NCBI GenBank assembly: GCA_964586225.1
Contig: CAZPHD010000009.1
Coordinates: 1-64,000 of the forward strand
Direction of reading: 5' to 3'
Length of the DNA: 64,000 nucleotides
From: JANJUB01 sp964586225
GTDB taxonomy: Bacteria > Armatimonadota > Fimbriimonadia > Fimbriimonadales > Fimbriimonadaceae
This document shows, piece by piece, positions 35,401 through 43,455 of the stretch (position 1 is the stretch's first letter; each line of letters starts with the position of its first letter). The position numbers and the translations under genes are program-made. The notes beneath the pieces are model-generated. The model worked only from the letters and a program-made list of their open reading frames with translations, did not search any database and was not told the DNA's origin.

Positions 35401-35529
35401 GACCCACCACGAAAACCGGGGCTTGGTCGTGGCGACGCCAAGCGGCCGCTCAAGGAACTCGACGCGAAGACGATCGGCAGAAACAGGAACGGTTTGCAGC
35501 ATAGGAACAGCCACCAAGAGGGCCAACAT
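32449..35529 (-). CDS. Alpha-L-rhamnosidase (GH78)
   Basis: A 1026-residue secreted glycosidase. Short signal peptide MLALLVAVPMLQTVPVSA, an N-terminal Ig-like domain (RFSWWVGGDNQSAYQVQV), a discoidin-like carbohydrate-binding segment (residues about 150-270), the rhamnosidase N domain (YEVRINGQKPDDRVLAPEWTDY), then the alpha/alpha six-hairpin catalytic domain with the GH78 signature CPQRDERLGWTGD and WLNGDTLVREGYP, and a C-terminal beta domain. It releases terminal L-rhamnose from polysaccharides or glycosides. Overlaps the DUF72 gene by 8 nt. Confidence 0.93.
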   Translation of the reverse strand: MLALLVAVPMLQTVPVSADRLRVEFLERPLGVATTKPRFSWWVGGDNQSAYQVQVRSGDTQVWDSGRTASRNSQLIEYAGSKLDSGQALEWRVRLWNAQNAAGHWSSWEPFRIGLLRESDWRAKWIAGPEIGGPPAPPHNGYHTEMTNNPNEEKWVEIDLGKSTTFDRLVLHPARPFDFERDEPGFLFPLDFRFELDGKIIASATNHPQAQTAVEMRLDKPVSGRKLRLIATRLRDRGDGKPPYGVCLAELEARNGNQVVSKGAVVTAKDSIENNAWGRRRLTDGDTRSHRAENIDALPATELRREFATRSPIREAILHATALGAYEVRINGQKPDDRVLAPEWTDYHTRVQVQTYDVTKLVKSGANALEVSLGDGWYAGRLGMAQALGEAGLPRAVYGRHPAFCAQLEIVYRDGRRERIVTDRTWLATREGPIRSSDLLDGEVYDATHQPTAWGPAREVAPDPKPLRVPQTNEPIRIIEHLKPVSVTRIGDKKHLIDFGQNLPGWVALKMKGNRGDKVTVRHAEMLENDTTIYVTNLRGAPQIDRYVLDGTERWYRPHFTYHGFRYAEVDGIAEISEVEAQVFCSSSPDAASFETSNPMVNRLWHNIHWTQRANLMSVPTDCPQRDERLGWTGDIIAYAPTASYFMDMAAFYTKWMPDMRDAQATYGAYPDFAPHPYGKDRHFTSAPGWGDAGVGVPHTHYRFYGDTRLIREHHASMAKYLDYVLSRNPDGLWLKDRRNDYGDWLNGDTLVREGYPRTGAECPKDVFATLCLYRSLAQMAELSQTIGQPHTRWANEAAKVASAFKTAYIDAEGKIKGDTQAGYAMALAWDILAPADQDRAFAHLVKAVNARNDHLSTGFHSTEPLMTVLTERGRPDLAYKILTNNTFPSWGYTIENGATTIWERWDGFVKGRGFQDPGMNSFNHWALGSVGQWMMETVLGIQRSGVGWSKFRISAVPGGGLEFAKGHYDSPVGRIGVEWRFVGEEWHLSVTVPANSQAEVVLPNGQRHMVESGTHTYKVAGLKRG

Positions 35530-35576
35530 GCGCGAACCTTACCCGGCATAAACGAGTGCCGGTATGCTCGGCAACC

Positions 35577-36464
35577 ATGTCATTCGCCCACCATCAAGAC
35601 ATCCGCATCGGCACCCTGGCCCCGCTGGGAAAGGGAGCCCGTTATCTCAGCCAGATCATTGACCACGGCTTTGAGTCCTTTGAACTCACGCTCTGGCGGG
35701 CGATTGACGATGTGAACCTGGCCGAGATCGCCAAGGAAGTCAACGAGCTGCTCGATGGCCGCGCGGTGGTGTCGAGCCTGGGCATCTATGGCAACCCGCT
35801 CCAAGATGAAGAAACCGCGCGCGATTGGGAGACCGTGATCAAGGCCTGCCGGATGTTTAACTGCAACGTCGTGTGCGGCTTTGCCGGCGCAGTGGAAGAC
35901 AAACCGATCGACCAGAACATGCCGAGATTCAAGGAAGTGTTTGGACACTTGGCCAAGGTGGCGGACGGAGAGGGTGTCAAGATTGCGTTTGAAAATTGCG
36001 ACATGGGCGGAACTTGGGACGCGCCGAAGTGGAACATCGCCCACTCGCCGCGGGCTTGGGAGATGATGTTCAACGAGGTTCCGGGCGACACGCTCGGGCT
36101 GGAGTGGGAGCCGTGCCACCAGATGGTGTCGCTGATTGATCCGATTGCGCAGCTTCGGCAGTGGGTCGGCCGGGTGTATCACGTGCACGGCAAGGATGCG
36201 ACGGTGGCGTTGGACGTGCTGGAGCGCGAGGGCCTGCGCTCGGGCAAGCCGTGGGTGTGGCATCGCACGCCAGGCTTTGGCGACTGCAACTGGACGGACA
36301 TCATCACGATCTTGCGCCAGGGCGGCTTCCGCGGGGCGATTGATATCGAGGGCTGGCACGACCCGATCTACCGCGACGAGCTTGAGATGACGGGGCAGGT
36401 GTATGGATTGCAGTATTTGCAGGCGTGCCGCGGCGGCGACTTCATTCCGAACCCGGTGGATTGA
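35577..36464 (+). CDS. Sugar phosphate isomerase/epimerase (AP endonuclease 2 fold)
   Basis: A 295-residue TIM-barrel protein: FESFELTLWRAIDDVNLAEI, VVSSLGIYGNPLQDEETARDW, VKIAFENCDMGGTW, LGLEWEPCHQM, YHVHGKDATVA and GAIDIEGWHDPIY carry the metal-binding Glu/Asp/His pattern of IolE/hydroxypyruvate-isomerase-type enzymes. Exact substrate unknown; it lies divergent from the rhamnosidase, so deoxy-sugar or polyol metabolism is a reasonable guess. ATG 35577 is chosen: TATGCT (35563-35568) ends 8 nt before it, and the upstream in-frame start at 35556 would fall inside that box. Confidence 0.88.
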   Translation: MSFAHHQDIRIGTLAPLGKGARYLSQIIDHGFESFELTLWRAIDDVNLAEIAKEVNELLDGRAVVSSLGIYGNPLQDEETARDWETVIKACRMFNCNVVCGFAGAVEDKPIDQNMPRFKEVFGHLAKVADGEGVKIAFENCDMGGTWDAPKWNIAHSPRAWEMMFNEVPGDTLGLEWEPCHQMVSLIDPIAQLRQWVGRVYHVHGKDATVALDVLEREGLRSGKPWVWHRTPGFGDCNWTDIITILRQGGFRGAIDIEGWHDPIYRDELEMTGQVYGLQYLQACRGGDFIPNPVD

Positions 36465-36766
36465 CGACGGGAGGGCGATGCTCGCCCCGGTCCGAGCAGG
36501 TTCGAGAGCAGTGTCCGGAAGCGACCGGGACGGTCGCGGTACGCATGGGCGAGACGCCCATGCCATGCAATGCCACAGCCTCGATGCCACTGGCGACTAC
36601 GGTGTGCCTACTGCGCCGGGGCCAAGCCTGAAACGCTGGCAGAAAACCAGCCAGCGTCCTCGTGGTTTGAATTCGCAGTTATCTCACGAGGTCGCCGGGT
36701 GGCTTTTCCCGGCGCTCAGTAGGCTTCATGCAACAGCCTCGAACCCGCCGACGCCCTCATTTTGGG
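36465..36766. other. Gene-free stretch with three hairpins
   Basis: No coding region seen. It holds a GGGAGGG-type dispersed element (about 36469-36486), a perfect hairpin GCATGGGCG-aga-CGCCCATGC (36543-36563), another ACGCTGGC/GCCAGCGT (36633-36640, 36650-36657) and a CGCCGGG/CCCGGCG hairpin near 36690-36712. These serve as plausible terminators between convergent genes. Confidence 0.65.
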
Positions 36767-37537
36767 CTAGCCGACCACGGGAATCCGCAATCCGTCGTAC
36801 GCTAGCGCAATCCCCGGCGGGAGGGTGGCATTCACCACATCGTGGTCGTAGTCGTGGCTCAGGTGCGTGAAAAAGGTCTGGCGCGCGCCCAGCTCCAGCG
36901 CCATCTCCACCGCGGCGTCGAAGTGGAGGTGGTTCGGGTGGGGGCGGTAGCGCACGGCGTCGAGGATTAGCGTGTCGAGTCCGCGAAGCTCCTCGAAGAC
37001 TTCGGAGGAGATCGTCTTCACATCCGTCACATAAGCGAAGCGGCCGACGAGCACGGCCAGCACCGGCCACGGCCCATGCTCGACGATTCGCAGCTTCAGC
37101 TCTAGCCCGGCCACAGGGAGCGTCTCCGGCGCATCCCGCAGGTCGTAGCGCGGGACCTCGATCCCCGGCGGAAACTCGCCGAACGCGTAGTTGAACACCC
37201 GGCGGATGTCTTCTTGGTAGCGCGGCAGGGTGTACACCGGCATGTCGCGCTTCATGCGCAGGCAGAACGAGCGCAGATCGTCCATCCCCATGATGTGGTC
37301 GGCGTGGGTGTGGGTGATGATAACGGCTTCGACTTCTTTGATGTCTTCGCGGATGAGCTGGAGGCGCATCTCGGGGGCGCAGTCGATGAGCACGTTTCCG
37401 GTCGGACCTTTCAGCAAGAGCGACGGGCGGGTGCGATGGTTCTTGGAATTGGCGAGGAACTCGGGCGGATAGTCGATGCCGAGCGTGGGAACGCCGTTGC
37501 TGGTGCCGGAACCGAGGACAATCGCCTCCGCGATCAT
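36767..37537 (-). CDS. MBL-fold metallo-hydrolase (PhnP-like)
   Basis: A 256-residue metallo-beta-lactamase fold: VLGSGTSNGVPTLG at the start, the metal site HTHADH (THTHADHIMGMDDLRSF), and further ligands in IVEHGP, VTDVKT and HLSHDYDH. PhnP/phosphodiesterase-like enzymes of this kind cleave cyclic phosphates. ATG 37537 is used because it overlaps the stop of the upstream gene (ATGA); a longer in-frame extension to 38122 would lie on top of that gene. Translationally coupled to the DnaA-N-like protein. Confidence 0.9.
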   Translation of the reverse strand: MIAEAIVLGSGTSNGVPTLGIDYPPEFLANSKNHRTRPSLLLKGPTGNVLIDCAPEMRLQLIREDIKEVEAVIITHTHADHIMGMDDLRSFCLRMKRDMPVYTLPRYQEDIRRVFNYAFGEFPPGIEVPRYDLRDAPETLPVAGLELKLRIVEHGPWPVLAVLVGRFAYVTDVKTISSEVFEELRGLDTLILDAVRYRPHPNHLHFDAAVEMALELGARQTFFTHLSHDYDHDVVNATLPPGIALAYDGLRIPVVG

Positions 37538-38142
37538 AGTTCGCCGGCGGCTTTCAGCGTGTAGTGGGCGACGAGGGCACTGGGCAACTCGGTGTATTGG
37601 GCCACGCGCTCGATACAGCGCGCGAAGTTGCGCTCGGCAAGGTCGTCGTGGTTTTCCTGATTGCGGCGGGCCTCGGCGAGGATGGCGATGGCTTCGTCGA
37701 AGAACCGGGCGCGGTTGGTGGGCAGCGATTTGTTGCTGATCGCGGCGTAGCGGCGGCTGAGTTGCTCGTAGACGGATTCCCAGTTCGTGCGGGCGCTGAT
37801 TTCTGCGCGGAGTTTGGCTTGGGCGGCATCTTGCAGCCGGCGGGCTTCTTCGTCGCGCCGCTGAGCGCGCTCCCACGCTTCGGCGGTCGTGCCTTCGACG
37901 ATCCTCAGGAGGACGGGCTGGCCGACCTTCTGGCTGATCTCGGCTTCGATGAGCTTCTTCGTTTGCGGAATCCGCAGATGCCCGGCGAGTTCGAACTCCT
38001 GTGAGCCGAGGCCGAGGACAACAAACCCGTTTTCGATGGCGAGGGGTACGCAACTGTTGAGCGCGGTCCAGACGCCGACACCGGTCACGCCATTTCGAAT
38101 CGTTGGCAGCACTTCTGCCCAAATCTCCGCCACTTGCGCCAT
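37534..38142 (-). CDS. Protein with DnaA N-terminal-like domain
   Basis: A 202-residue protein. Residues about 5-85 (IWAEVLPTIRNGVTGVGVWTAL ... FVVLGLGSQEFELAGHL ... KKLIEAEISQKVGQPVLLRIVEG) follow the helix-strand pattern of DnaA domain I. The rest is charged helix (WERAQRRDEEARRLQDAAQ), with no AAA or DNA-binding domain. CATAAT (38155-38150) lies 7 nt before the ATG. DnaA domain I binds DnaB and regulators, so this stand-alone copy could modulate initiation; that is inference, and the similarity should be tested. Confidence 0.6.
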   Translation of the reverse strand: MAQVAEIWAEVLPTIRNGVTGVGVWTALNSCVPLAIENGFVVLGLGSQEFELAGHLRIPQTKKLIEAEISQKVGQPVLLRIVEGTTAEAWERAQRRDEEARRLQDAAQAKLRAEISARTNWESVYEQLSRRYAAISNKSLPTNRARFFDEAIAILAEARRNQENHDDLAERNFARCIERVAQYTELPSALVAHYTLKAAGEL

Positions 38143-38175
38143 CCGTTAGATTATGGTGGTTTTGCGGGGATTCGG

Positions 38176-39837
38176 TCAGGGTGCATCGCGGACTTCGTCG
38201 TCTTCTTGGCCGAGCGCGAGCCTCGCCGCCTCTTCTCCGAGCCTTCTGCCCAAGAGCTCTTCTTCACCGATGACGAGCGTAGCACCGGCGGCTTGCAACT
38301 CTTCGGCGTAGGGATGGTTCCGCGATCGAACGACGATGGGCAGTTCGGGCGCAATCTGGCGGGCGTGGGCGATGACGAGGACGGCGGTTCGATAGTCGGG
38401 TATGGCGAGGATCAGTCCGCGGGCGTTGTTGAGATCGAGTTCGTGCAGGAGTTCGGGTTGGGTCGCGTCGCCAACTTTGGCAAGCGCTCCATGCTCGGGG
38501 GCCACGCGGACGATCTTGGGATCGAGGTCGACGATGAGGACCGGGTATTGCGCCTCGCTGAGGATGCGCGTTGCGGTTCGGCCCGCCGTGCCGAATCCCG
38601 CGACCACGAAGTGTCCTTGCAACGGCTGATGCCGAGATTCCATTTCCTCACGGGCCAGTTTTCGAGGGGGGACCAGCCAGCGGGCGAGCTTACGCGCGAA
38701 CCTTGAGGAGTTAGCGACCAACAGCGGCGAAAGGAGCATTGAAAACACGACCACGGACGTGAGCAATTGGGCCGTATCGCGATCAAGCAGGTTTCCGCGA
38801 TCGGCCACCTGGAGCAGGATGAACCCAAGCTCTCCAACCTGGCCGAGCGACAACGCCGCCGCGATTGAAACGGTGGTGGTGAAGCGCCACGGGCGGACGG
38901 CGATGAAGTTGCACAGGGTCTTCGCCGTGATCAAGAGAACGACCGCCGTAGCGACCAGCCAGACGTGGCCTTTGATCCAACTCAAGTCGGCGAGCATGCC
39001 CACCGATGCAAAGAACACGGTGCCAAATAGCGCTCGGAGCGGAGCGATGTCGGAGCGAATCTGATGTTCAAAGGACGTTTCGGCTAAGAGCATGCCCGCG
39101 ATGAACGCGCCGAGTGAGGGTGATATGCCCATCCAGTGAGCCGCGTATGCGGCGCCCGCGCACGTCACCACGCCGAGCAGGATGGGAAGTTCGCGGTTCG
39201 TGGTCATCGCCTTCGAGCGCAGGACCCGCGGCAAGAATCGCGTGAACAGAACGGCCAGCACGATGATCATTCCAGCAATGGCGACTGGCGTTGGCCGCAA
39301 TGACGCGCTGGTGTCCGGTCGGCTGGCGAGCGCGGTCATGCCTAAGACCAGCGGGATAAGCGCGACATCTTGGATCAACAGCACGCCGAGCGAGAGCTTG
39401 CCGTGGGCGGCGTCAAGGTCTCCACGCTCGCGAAGTTGCCGGATGACGATGGCCGTGCTGCTGACGCTTACGATCATGCCGACGGCCAAGGCCTGCTTGA
39501 GCTCAAGGCCGCTCGCCCGGGCTATGAGAGTGAACCCGGCCGTAGTTACGACCAGCTGTGCAATTCCCGCTTTGAGGGTTGAGCGTCCAAGCTTCCTTAG
39601 ACGTTGAGGCGAGAACTCAAGCCCCGTCGAGAAGAGCAGGAGCGCTACGCCCAACTCGGCGAGCCCCAAGACCACGTCCATTGACTGAACCACGGCAAGT
39701 GCAGATGGACCAACGACAACGCCCGCGAAGAGGTAGCCGACGACCGCGCCGAGCCGAATCCGCTCAAACACGGCACCAAAGAGGAACGCGGCGGCAAGGA
39801 CGGCGACGAGTTCAAGGAGCAACGACCAGCCGTCCAT
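38176..39837 (-). CDS. CPA2 cation:proton antiporter with RCK domain (KefB/C-like)
   Basis: A 553-residue protein with about 12 TM helices (residues 1-385; GVALLLFSTGLEFSPQRLRKL, VSVSSTAIVIRQL and SLGAFIAGMLLAETSFEHQI are family landmarks), then a cytosolic TrkA-N/RCK nucleotide-binding domain (HFVVAGFGTAGRTATRIL, IVDLDPKIV, GDATQPELL). Typically K+/H+ or Na+/H+ exchange gated by nucleotides. TATCGT ends 5 nt before the ATG. It sits 17 nt from the stop of the PhyH gene and may be cotranscribed with it. Confidence 0.92.
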   Translation of the reverse strand: MDGWSLLLELVAVLAAAFLFGAVFERIRLGAVVGYLFAGVVVGPSALAVVQSMDVVLGLAELGVALLLFSTGLEFSPQRLRKLGRSTLKAGIAQLVVTTAGFTLIARASGLELKQALAVGMIVSVSSTAIVIRQLRERGDLDAAHGKLSLGVLLIQDVALIPLVLGMTALASRPDTSASLRPTPVAIAGMIIVLAVLFTRFLPRVLRSKAMTTNRELPILLGVVTCAGAAYAAHWMGISPSLGAFIAGMLLAETSFEHQIRSDIAPLRALFGTVFFASVGMLADLSWIKGHVWLVATAVVLLITAKTLCNFIAVRPWRFTTTVSIAAALSLGQVGELGFILLQVADRGNLLDRDTAQLLTSVVVFSMLLSPLLVANSSRFARKLARWLVPPRKLAREEMESRHQPLQGHFVVAGFGTAGRTATRILSEAQYPVLIVDLDPKIVRVAPEHGALAKVGDATQPELLHELDLNNARGLILAIPDYRTAVLVIAHARQIAPELPIVVRSRNHPYAEELQAAGATLVIGEEELLGRRLGEEAARLALGQEDDEVRDAP

Positions 39838-39854
39838 GGCTGACGATACCCCGC

Positions 39855-40610
39855 TTACTGGTTCGCTAGGCTTCGCGTCGCGTGGTGATTCCAGCCTCGG
39901 AGCGTGAGGCGCTCGTTCGGGTGCTGGTTGCCCGGTTCAACATCATCGTCGCCCGCGTGCAATTGCACAAGGACGGTCTTGCGAACGTGGTCAGATCGGT
40001 TGGGCATTGACCCGTGGATGGTCAAGTAGTGAAAGAAGACGACGTCTCCCGGCTCGGCTTCGAGAGGGGTGGCGTCCTGAATCGGGTAGCGCTGGAGCAT
40101 TTCATGCTCGGATTGGCCGTGGCTGTCCTTGATTCGTCCAAGTTTGTGTGATCCGGGATAGACGCGCAGACAGCCCATTTCTTCGGTCGCCGCCGAAACG
40201 TGGATGAATGCCGCCATCATGGTGTCCTTGAGGGTCGGGAAATAGGACCAGTCTTGGTGCATCGGGAACGGGGCGCCCTTCTCGGCAGGCTTTTGAAACA
40301 GCTTGGTGTGGTGGAGGACGATGTCGGGGCCGAGGATGGCCTCGGCGGCGTCGAGGAAGCGGTCGCTCAGGAGGGCTTGGAGCCAAACCGCGCTGTATTG
40401 CTGCACGTTGTGGGTGTGGAGCACCGAGGTCTGCTGATGGGCTTCCATCTCCGGCCCGGTCCACCGGGCTTCGATGTTCTCGCCCGACGCAATGAGCTGG
40501 TGGACGATGCGATCGAAATCGCGCTGCAGCTCGGCGAGTTGTTCGTCGAGGAAGACGCCCCTCGCGACGGCGTATCCGTGCTCTTGGAAGAAGGAACCGA
40601 GGGAAGTCAT
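39855..40610 (-). CDS. Phytanoyl-CoA dioxygenase (PhyH) family protein
   Basis: A 251-residue Fe(II)/2-oxoglutarate oxygenase. HxD iron ligands in FPMHQDWSYF, distal His in LTIHGSMPN, and the 2-oxoglutarate Arg in HVRKTVLVQ are all present. Substrate unknown; PhyH proteins are expanded in this kind of genome and a second one is at 49643. CATAAT (40622-40617) lies 6 nt before ATG 40610, suggesting a leaderless transcript. Confidence 0.9.
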   Translation of the reverse strand: MTSLGSFFQEHGYAVARGVFLDEQLAELQRDFDRIVHQLIASGENIEARWTGPEMEAHQQTSVLHTHNVQQYSAVWLQALLSDRFLDAAEAILGPDIVLHHTKLFQKPAEKGAPFPMHQDWSYFPTLKDTMMAAFIHVSAATEEMGCLRVYPGSHKLGRIKDSHGQSEHEMLQRYPIQDATPLEAEPGDVVFFHYLTIHGSMPNRSDHVRKTVLVQLHAGDDDVEPGNQHPNERLTLRGWNHHATRSLANQ

Positions 40611-40682
40611 CGGTGGATTATGGCTTGCCCTGAGGAACCGTCTGCTACAAGCCGAAGTCTAGAGGTAGAATATCCGGCACGC

Positions 40683-40758
40683 TGCCGCATAGCTCAGTCG
40701 GTAGAGCAGCTGACTGTTAATCAGCGGGTCCTAGGTTCGAGTCCTAGTGCGGCAGCCA
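40683..40758 (+). tRNA. tRNA-Asn (GTT)
   Basis: Acceptor TGCCGCA/TGCGGCA, D stem GCTC/GAGC, anticodon stem GCTGA/TCAGC around CTGTTAA (anticodon GTT), T arm CTAGG-TTCGAGT-CCTAG, discriminator G and encoded CCA at 40756-40758. Confidence 0.97.
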
Positions 40759-40770
40759 CGATTTAGGTTC

Positions 40771-40797
40771 AAAAAGCCCCCTTCGAGGGGCTTTTTT
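40771..40797 (+). terminator. Intrinsic terminator after tRNA-Asn
   Basis: AAAAAGCCCC-cttcga-GGGGCTTTTTT: an 8-bp or longer GC stem followed by a T-run, 12 nt after the tRNA. Confidence 0.93.
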
Positions 40798-41064
40798 GTT
40801 GTCAGGTGGGTGGTTTGACAGCAGAGCACCGATGCCCTCAATGCTCCCTTCCTTCCTTGCCGCTATAGTCGCACTATGGCGGCAGGCTACTCTTTGCTCG
40901 GCGGTTTGGAATTTCCGTCGGAAGCGGTGTATCCTGCTAGATCACTGGGGTCGCGCGTGGCGCGAAACGCAGGTTGTCGAAGTCATGAGAATGCGAGCAC
41001 GGCCCGAGTGTTTCCGCGGGCACGTGTCATCCCGCGGCTACCCGAGAAAAGACGGCCGCACCCT
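40798..41064. other. Gene-free stretch with a REP-like hairpin
   Basis: Open frames here have no convincing start, ribosome-binding site or protein character. The only recognisable item is the CCGCGGG...CCCGCGG palindrome at 41014-41037. Confidence 0.6.
41014..41037. repeat. REP-like palindrome, copy 1
   Basis: CCGCGGG-cacgtgtcat-CCCGCGG followed by ctac. An almost identical element is at 49551-49574. Confidence 0.75.
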
Positions 41065-41397
41065 TCAGGGTGAACCAGTGCGAAACGCGTCCATCACCCG
41101 CCCACCGCCGTCAACGCGGATGCACACCAGACCGACGCCGCCCGAGTACATATACACCGCCAGGTCTGGGGAGTAGGGAATGCGGTAGCGGTCATGGGCT
41201 TCGCGAGTCACCAACGTCCCCGACGGCTTGCCCAGGCGGTCGAAGGCGACGGTGACGGGCATGCCGCGGCATTCGAGCGCGGTCGCGAGCATTTGGCGAT
41301 CTTTGGCGCCGGCGATGTAAGACATGAGCGCAAGCAGTCCCAGGAGGAAGGCCGCCAACGCGGCGGAGTAGCCTGCCCAGCGAAGCGTGTTGTTCAT
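41065..41397 (-). CDS. Small membrane-anchored protein
   Basis: A 110-residue protein with one N-terminal TM helix (WAGYSAALAAFLLGLLALMSYIAG) and a soluble ectodomain with VTVAFDRLGKPSGTLVTREAHDRY and GVGLVCIRVDGGGRV. No family recognised. ATG 41397 lies 9 nt after a consensus TATAAT (41412-41407); a longer start at 41490 would run through that box. Divergent from the efflux operon. Confidence 0.65.
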   Translation of the reverse strand: MNNTLRWAGYSAALAAFLLGLLALMSYIAGAKDRQMLATALECRGMPVTVAFDRLGKPSGTLVTREAHDRYRIPYSPDLAVYMYSGGVGLVCIRVDGGGRVMDAFRTGSP

Positions 41398-41480
41398 GCC
41401 GATATCATTATAGGGCGGTTCCGCAGGCACAATGGCATCGAGAGAGTATCCCTGAGGAGGCGGGCGGGTACACTTGGAGG

Positions 41481-41780
41481 ATGAAGGCACTTCCGCTCTT
41501 GCTCGCTGTCCTCGTCTTGGCCGGATGCCAGGGGGCGGCTGAGGAAAGTTCCGCGACCCCTCCGTCGACCACCACCTCGGAACCGGCGAAGCCGACCGAT
41601 GCGGCCATGCCGTCAGCGGACGCCAAGATCACGCCGGGCATGTCGATGGCGGACGTGAAGAAGATCAAGGGTGCGCCAAACGAGACCAAGCACGAGCACG
41701 GCGCGGCGGGCGAAGAAGTTGATCTCTGGATCTACCCGGATCAGACCGTGCGTTTCTCGAATGGTAAAGTAGCCGAGTAA
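41481..41780 (+). CDS. Small lipoprotein with BamE/SmpA-like C-terminus
   Basis: A 99-residue lipoprotein: signal peptide with lipobox LVLAGC (Cys16), a low-complexity Ser/Thr/Pro linker, then ITPGMSMADVKKIKGAPNETK ... DLWIYPDQTVRFSNGKV, the small alpha/beta fold used by BamE/SmpA and by BLIP-like domains. First gene of the + strand efflux cluster, 10 nt before the next gene. A role in envelope assembly or inhibition of a partner is inference. Confidence 0.72.
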   Translation: MKALPLLLAVLVLAGCQGAAEESSATPPSTTTSEPAKPTDAAMPSADAKITPGMSMADVKKIKGAPNETKHEHGAAGEEVDLWIYPDQTVRFSNGKVAE

Positions 41781-41790
41781 TCGCGTTTCG

Positions 41791-42186
41791 ATGATGGTTC
41801 ACCGTCTCCTCGCACTGGTTTCGTTGCTGTGCCTGCTGGTTCCGAAGGCCCATTGGCTTGTGCCGCACCACCATCACGAGGATTCGACGGTGTCCGTCCA
41901 CAGCGGCAGTTTGCACAGCAATGCCCATCGACACGTGCATTGCGCCATCGCTGAGCCAGGCGAGTCCATTTCTCAGGACCACATCGTGGTTGCTCACGAT
42001 GACGTGGTGTCTGAAGATGGTCGGCTGACCTTTGCCAAGGTCTGCTGGGCTGTCCTCCCCTTGGACCTTGACTACACGCCAGCTATCGCACTTGATCGCT
42101 CAAATCAGCCCATTTTGCTGGACCACGTTTCCTGCGGTTGCGACCCTCCACGGACCACCTCTGGCCTCAGTCCGCCCGTTGCGTGA
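41791..42186 (+). CDS. Small exported His-rich protein of the efflux operon
   Basis: A 131-residue protein with an N-terminal hydrophobic segment (RLLALVSLLCLLVPKA) directly followed by VPHHHHED and VHSGSLHSNAHRHVHCA; it also has two nearby cysteines (SCGCDPP). The dense His/Cys content just upstream of a metal-type RND pump suggests a periplasmic metal-binding or metal-sensing accessory protein. No family recognised; many RND operons in databases have similar unannotated His-rich leader genes. Confidence 0.7.
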   Translation: MMVHRLLALVSLLCLLVPKAHWLVPHHHHEDSTVSVHSGSLHSNAHRHVHCAIAEPGESISQDHIVVAHDDVVSEDGRLTFAKVCWAVLPLDLDYTPAIALDRSNQPILLDHVSCGCDPPRTTSGLSPPVA

Positions 42187-42246
42187 ATCACTCGCTGATT
42201 CGTCGTCTCGGCGTTTTCGCCGAATGTCCTAGCGCAGCAGGAACAC

Positions 42247-43455
42247 GTGAACAGAACACTCTCTATCGCACTCATGGTTGCAGGTTGGGCTCATTTTGGG
42301 TCGGCCGCACAACTCACCCTTGAACAATATGTCCAGTCCGCGCTTCGCAGCAGCGGGGCGGTGCGGGCTGGGCAGCACGACACGACGGCCTCTCGCCGAA
42401 CAGCCGATGCGTTGCGAGCCGGAGCCAACCCCAAACTTGAGCTCGCCCCCGGAATCGGATTTACGAACGGCAACTTCTCGCTATCGCAAGAGATCGATCT
42501 GTTCGGTCGCCGGGGCGCGATGGCGGCCGAAGCCACGGCAGAACTTGATCGCCAGCGGCTGTTGGCTTGGGGCATCGAGTTTGAAGTGGCGAGCCGGGCC
42601 CTGGTGGCCCTGATTCGCTTGCGGACGGCAAACGCCCAAGTCGCGTTGGCGTCGGAAACTCAAACGGCGGCTGAGGCACTCCTCGCTGCCGTCCGACGTC
42701 GGTTTGAGCTTGGTGAAGCGCCGCAGGTCCACGTGACCCGCGCCGAAGTCGAGGCGTTGCGGAGTCAACAGGCAGCCACGCAAGCAAAGGCTCGGCAGAC
42801 GCAGGCTCAGCTCGAAGTTGAGTCCTTGCTGGGGGAGGAGGTGGAAATGGATGAACTTCCTCAAGCTTCGATGGACGCCTATATTGGGGGTCCCATGCAA
42901 AGCGTGGACCAACTGATCGCTAAAGCGGAACTCGGCTTGGCCACAGCGATCGTGCGCGCAGCGCGGGCCGAGGGACGGCCCACGTTTTCGGCCGGGCTCG
43001 CGACCGACGCTTGGAGCTTGGATCGACGGCCGTCGCTTTCGCGCAGTACCCTGGGGTTCCAAATCACCCTGAGTACGGCGCTCTTTGATCGGGGCGAGAA
43101 CCGCTTCCGGGTTAGAGCTGCCGAGGCGTTGTTGCAGGCGGCCGAGGCGCGGCTAGAGGAGGCGAATCGCCAAGCGACGTTACGGTTCTCGCAGGCGCGC
43201 ACGGGACTCACGGTCAGTCAGACCGTCGTTCAGGCGTTCGAGGGTGAACTGCTGCCCAAGGGTGAAGGCATGCTCAAAGCGATGCGTGAAGGTTACGCGG
43301 CTGGTTTGATCAACCTAGTTGACGTGCTCGAGGCTCAGCAGGCGCTGTACCGACTCCGACAAGAGCAAGTGCAAGCCGTGTCCGAACTTCATTTGGCTCA
43401 GCTCGATGTGATGAGGGCCACGCTGACGCTTCCCGGATTGGAGATTCCGCGATGA
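42247..43455 (+). CDS. Outer-membrane efflux protein (TolC/CzcC family)
   Basis: A 402-residue outer-membrane channel subunit. GTG start preceded by AGGA; signal peptide to GSAAQ; then LTLEQYVQSALRSSGAV, long helices and PKLELAPGIGFTNGNFSLSQEIDLFGRRGA (in parts), the TolC-type double-repeat pattern, and LINLVDVLEAQQALYRLRQEQVQAVSELH (in parts). It forms the exit duct of the tripartite pump with the two following genes. Its stop overlaps the adaptor start (ATGA, 43452-43455). Confidence 0.9.
   Translation: MNRTLSIALMVAGWAHFGSAAQLTLEQYVQSALRSSGAVRAGQHDTTASRRTADALRAGANPKLELAPGIGFTNGNFSLSQEIDLFGRRGAMAAEATAELDRQRLLAWGIEFEVASRALVALIRLRTANAQVALASETQTAAEALLAAVRRRFELGEAPQVHVTRAEVEALRSQQAATQAKARQTQAQLEVESLLGEEVEMDELPQASMDAYIGGPMQSVDQLIAKAELGLATAIVRAARAEGRPTFSAGLATDAWSLDRRPSLSRSTLGFQITLSTALFDRGENRFRVRAAEALLQAAEARLEEANRQATLRFSQARTGLTVSQTVVQAFEGELLPKGEGMLKAMREGYAAGLINLVDVLEAQQALYRLRQEQVQAVSELHLAQLDVMRATLTLPGLEIPR

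Noticed and set aside
36767..38122. 451-residue version of the MBL hydrolase
   Set aside because: The N-terminal extension lies on the DnaA-N-like gene in another frame and has no protein character; the ATGA overlap gives the natural start at 37537.
40796..41176. 126-residue + strand frame after tRNA-Asn
   Set aside because: No ribosome-binding site, composition unlike a protein, runs through a REP-like hairpin and over the 3' end of the minus-strand gene.
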